A stretch of DNA of 40,689 nucleotides from Oscillospiraceae bacterium (GTDB lineage: Bacteria > Bacillota > Clostridia > Oscillospirales > QAMX01), in contig SVMB01000024.1 of the NCBI GenBank assembly GCA_015067675.1, positions 1-40,689 on the forward strand, given 5' to 3'. Below are positions 39,906-40,689 of this stretch, one piece after another. The notes under the pieces were generated by a model that was not told where the DNA came from, did not search any database, and saw only the letters and a program-made list of their open reading frames with translations. Each line of letters starts with the position of its first letter. Positions within the stretch are counted from its first letter, which is position 1. The translations under genes were made by a program, and so were the position numbers.

Positions 39906-39922
39906 GCACGCTTTTCGCGTGC
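39906..39922 (-). promoter_or_regulatory. Stem-loop directly upstream of the rpmG ribosome site
   Basis: A perfect 6-bp GCACGC/GCGTGC hairpin with a 5-nt loop sits about 7 nt before AGGAGG, in a leader that also holds a run of ten T (39962-39953). It could tune rpmG translation; no known regulator motif recognised. Confidence 0.35.
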
Positions 39923-39982
39923 CAGCCTCCCTGAATCCGAATCCAAAACTCCAAAAAAAAAAGAACCCGGACAGGTATAGTT

Positions 39983-40011
39983 AGTGTACCACACTTCCGG
40001 TGTTTCGTCAA
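39983..40011 (-). promoter_or_regulatory. Promoter of the rpmG-secE-nusG-rplKA operon
   Basis: TTGACG (40011-40006), 17-nt spacer, TACACT (39988-39983), with a leader of about 95 nt to rpmG. Confidence 0.8.
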
Positions 40012-40137
40012 GGCTTATTCGCCACATATTTATGTTTTTGTGAAATTCCGTCACCCCGAGAGCACATTTTGCCGCTCTCTTGTGCGAAATACTGCCATCC
40101 AAACGGCCGAGTCTCCGGAATATGGCATTTTACAAAG
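40012..40137. other. Intergenic region without visible genes
   Basis: Between the rpmG promoter and the cyclophilin terminator. Apart from short AT-rich patches I see no ORF, RNA gene or repeat. Confidence 0.5.
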
Positions 40138-40170
40138 CAGAGACCGGCCGTTTTAGGCCGGTCTCTGTCA
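40138..40170 (-). terminator. Terminator of the cyclophilin gene
   Basis: A perfect 12-bp stem (40138-40149 with 40156-40167, 6-nt loop), 24 nt after the stop codon; the T run on the minus strand is short (CTTTGT). Confidence 0.8.
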
Positions 40171-40191
40171 TAAAACGACTTAACAGGAGCA

Positions 40192-40689
40192 TCAGTTGCC
40201 GGTGATGCGGATGGTTTCGATCACAATCGGCTCGGTGGGCTTTTCATTGCCGTCGTCCAGTCGGGACAGCTCTTCGATGTAGGGCATACCCTTGGTGATG
40301 GTACCAAAGGCCGCGTACTGACCGTCAAAGCCGTAGCTTTTTTCGATGACGATAAAGAACTGAGAGTCGGCAGAGTTCATATCATCCGCCCAGCGGGCCA
40401 TGGAAATGGTACCGCGCAGATGCTGCAGACGGTTGTTCCAGCCGTTATCGGCAAACTCACCGCGGATGGCGTAATCCAGACGGCCGCCGCCGGTGCCTTC
40501 CTTGTCACCGCCCTGGATGAGCTTGTCAGCCTTGGTGCGGTGAATGGTCAGACCATCGTAGAAGCCCTCGGAACAGAGCTTGACAAAGTTGCCAACCGTG
40601 ATAGGCGCGTTGTGATATTCCATCTCGCCTTCGACGATCTCGCCGGAGGAGAAAACGATCTCAAACTTGATCGGAAGGGACAGATCGTA
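40192..40689 (-). CDS. Peptidyl-prolyl cis-trans isomerase, cyclophilin type (5'-truncated)
   Basis: C-terminal 165 codons of a cyclophilin; the start lies beyond base 40689, since the frame stays open to the edge. Signatures: APITVGNFVKL, FYDGLTIHR, LIQGGDKEGTGGG, GTISMAR, NSADSQFFIV and FGTITKGM. The usual F-H-R-V catalytic arginine segment reads TIHRTKAD, and the QFFI core is intact. It speeds proline isomerisation during protein folding. Whether a signal peptide or lipobox precedes it cannot be seen. The gene is transcribed toward the ribosomal operon and ends in its own terminator. Confidence 0.93.
   Translation of the reverse strand, partial: YDLSLPIKFEIVFSSGEIVEGEMEYHNAPITVGNFVKLCSEGFYDGLTIHRTKADKLIQGGDKEGTGGGRLDYAIRGEFADNGWNNRLQHLRGTISMARWADDMNSADSQFFIVIEKSYGFDGQYAAFGTITKGMPYIEELSRLDDGNEKPTEPIVIETIRITGN

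Noticed and set aside
39878-40102. Small minus-strand ORF upstream of rpmG
   Set aside because: It overlaps the operon promoter and leader and has no ribosome site or similarity.

Overview
The window (40,689 bases, GC roughly mid-50s % by eye) looks like a chromosome segment of an anaerobic, spore-forming Firmicute of the class Clostridia, probably an Oscillospirales/Ruminococcaceae-type gut bacterium. The reasons are: the sporulation genes gpr and spoIIP; the Gram-positive order rpmG-secE-nusG-rplK-rplA; vegetative promoters of textbook sigma-A form; two oxygen-sensitive glycyl radical enzymes; and a palindromic interspersed element of a kind I remember from Faecalibacterium-like genomes. 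Naming the lineage is inference.

Layout. (1) Bases 1-10718, minus strand: a carbon-catabolic block led by a consensus promoter. It encodes four TIM-barrel amidohydrolases (three in tandem, one cut by the window edge), a LarA-type nickel-pincer racemase/epimerase with all cofactor residues, a 684-aa probable sugar-active TIM-barrel protein, a histidine phosphatase, 6-phosphogluconate dehydrogenase and a PfkB kinase resembling 2-keto-3-deoxygluconate kinase. Together they suggest a sugar-acid or sugar-lactone pathway in which lactones or amides are opened, the alpha-hydroxy acid is epimerised, and the product enters the Entner-Doudoroff or pentose phosphate route. (2) 10892-11900, plus strand: purC with its own promoter and terminator. 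(3) 11908-32177: an accessory region of small enzyme modules, several paired with an AraC-family regulator. They are a glycyl radical enzyme with activase and divergent AraC; AraC plus CocE/NonD hydrolase; an ECF sigma/anti-sigma pair; a divergent Gfo/Idh/MocA oxidoreductase and GH28-like beta-helix protein; a second glycyl radical enzyme; a D-aminoacylase-like amidohydrolase; a three-part FAD oxidoreductase divergent from a PocR-AraC regulator; and an alpha/beta esterase. An AT-rich GNAT gene and a degenerate palindromic element sit inside it. (4) 32235-33270: a PNPOx-like flavoprotein and an AT-rich four-helix-bundle gene with repeats. (5) 33279-33754: a five-tRNA operon (Gly-Arg-His-Gln-Lys). 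(6) 33898-37393: a PIG-L deacetylase/creatininase-like operon, then convergent gpr and spoIIP. (7) 37449-40689: the rpmG-secE-nusG-rplK-rplA cluster and a partial cyclophilin.

Most of the window is well explained. The best candidates for something not yet described are the LarA/amidohydrolase sugar-acid block, the glycyl radical enzyme with an atypical Cys-Trp-Asp active-site loop under a dedicated AraC regulator, and the modular FAD oxidoreductase. No CRISPR array, transposase, integrase, phage gene or rRNA gene was seen.
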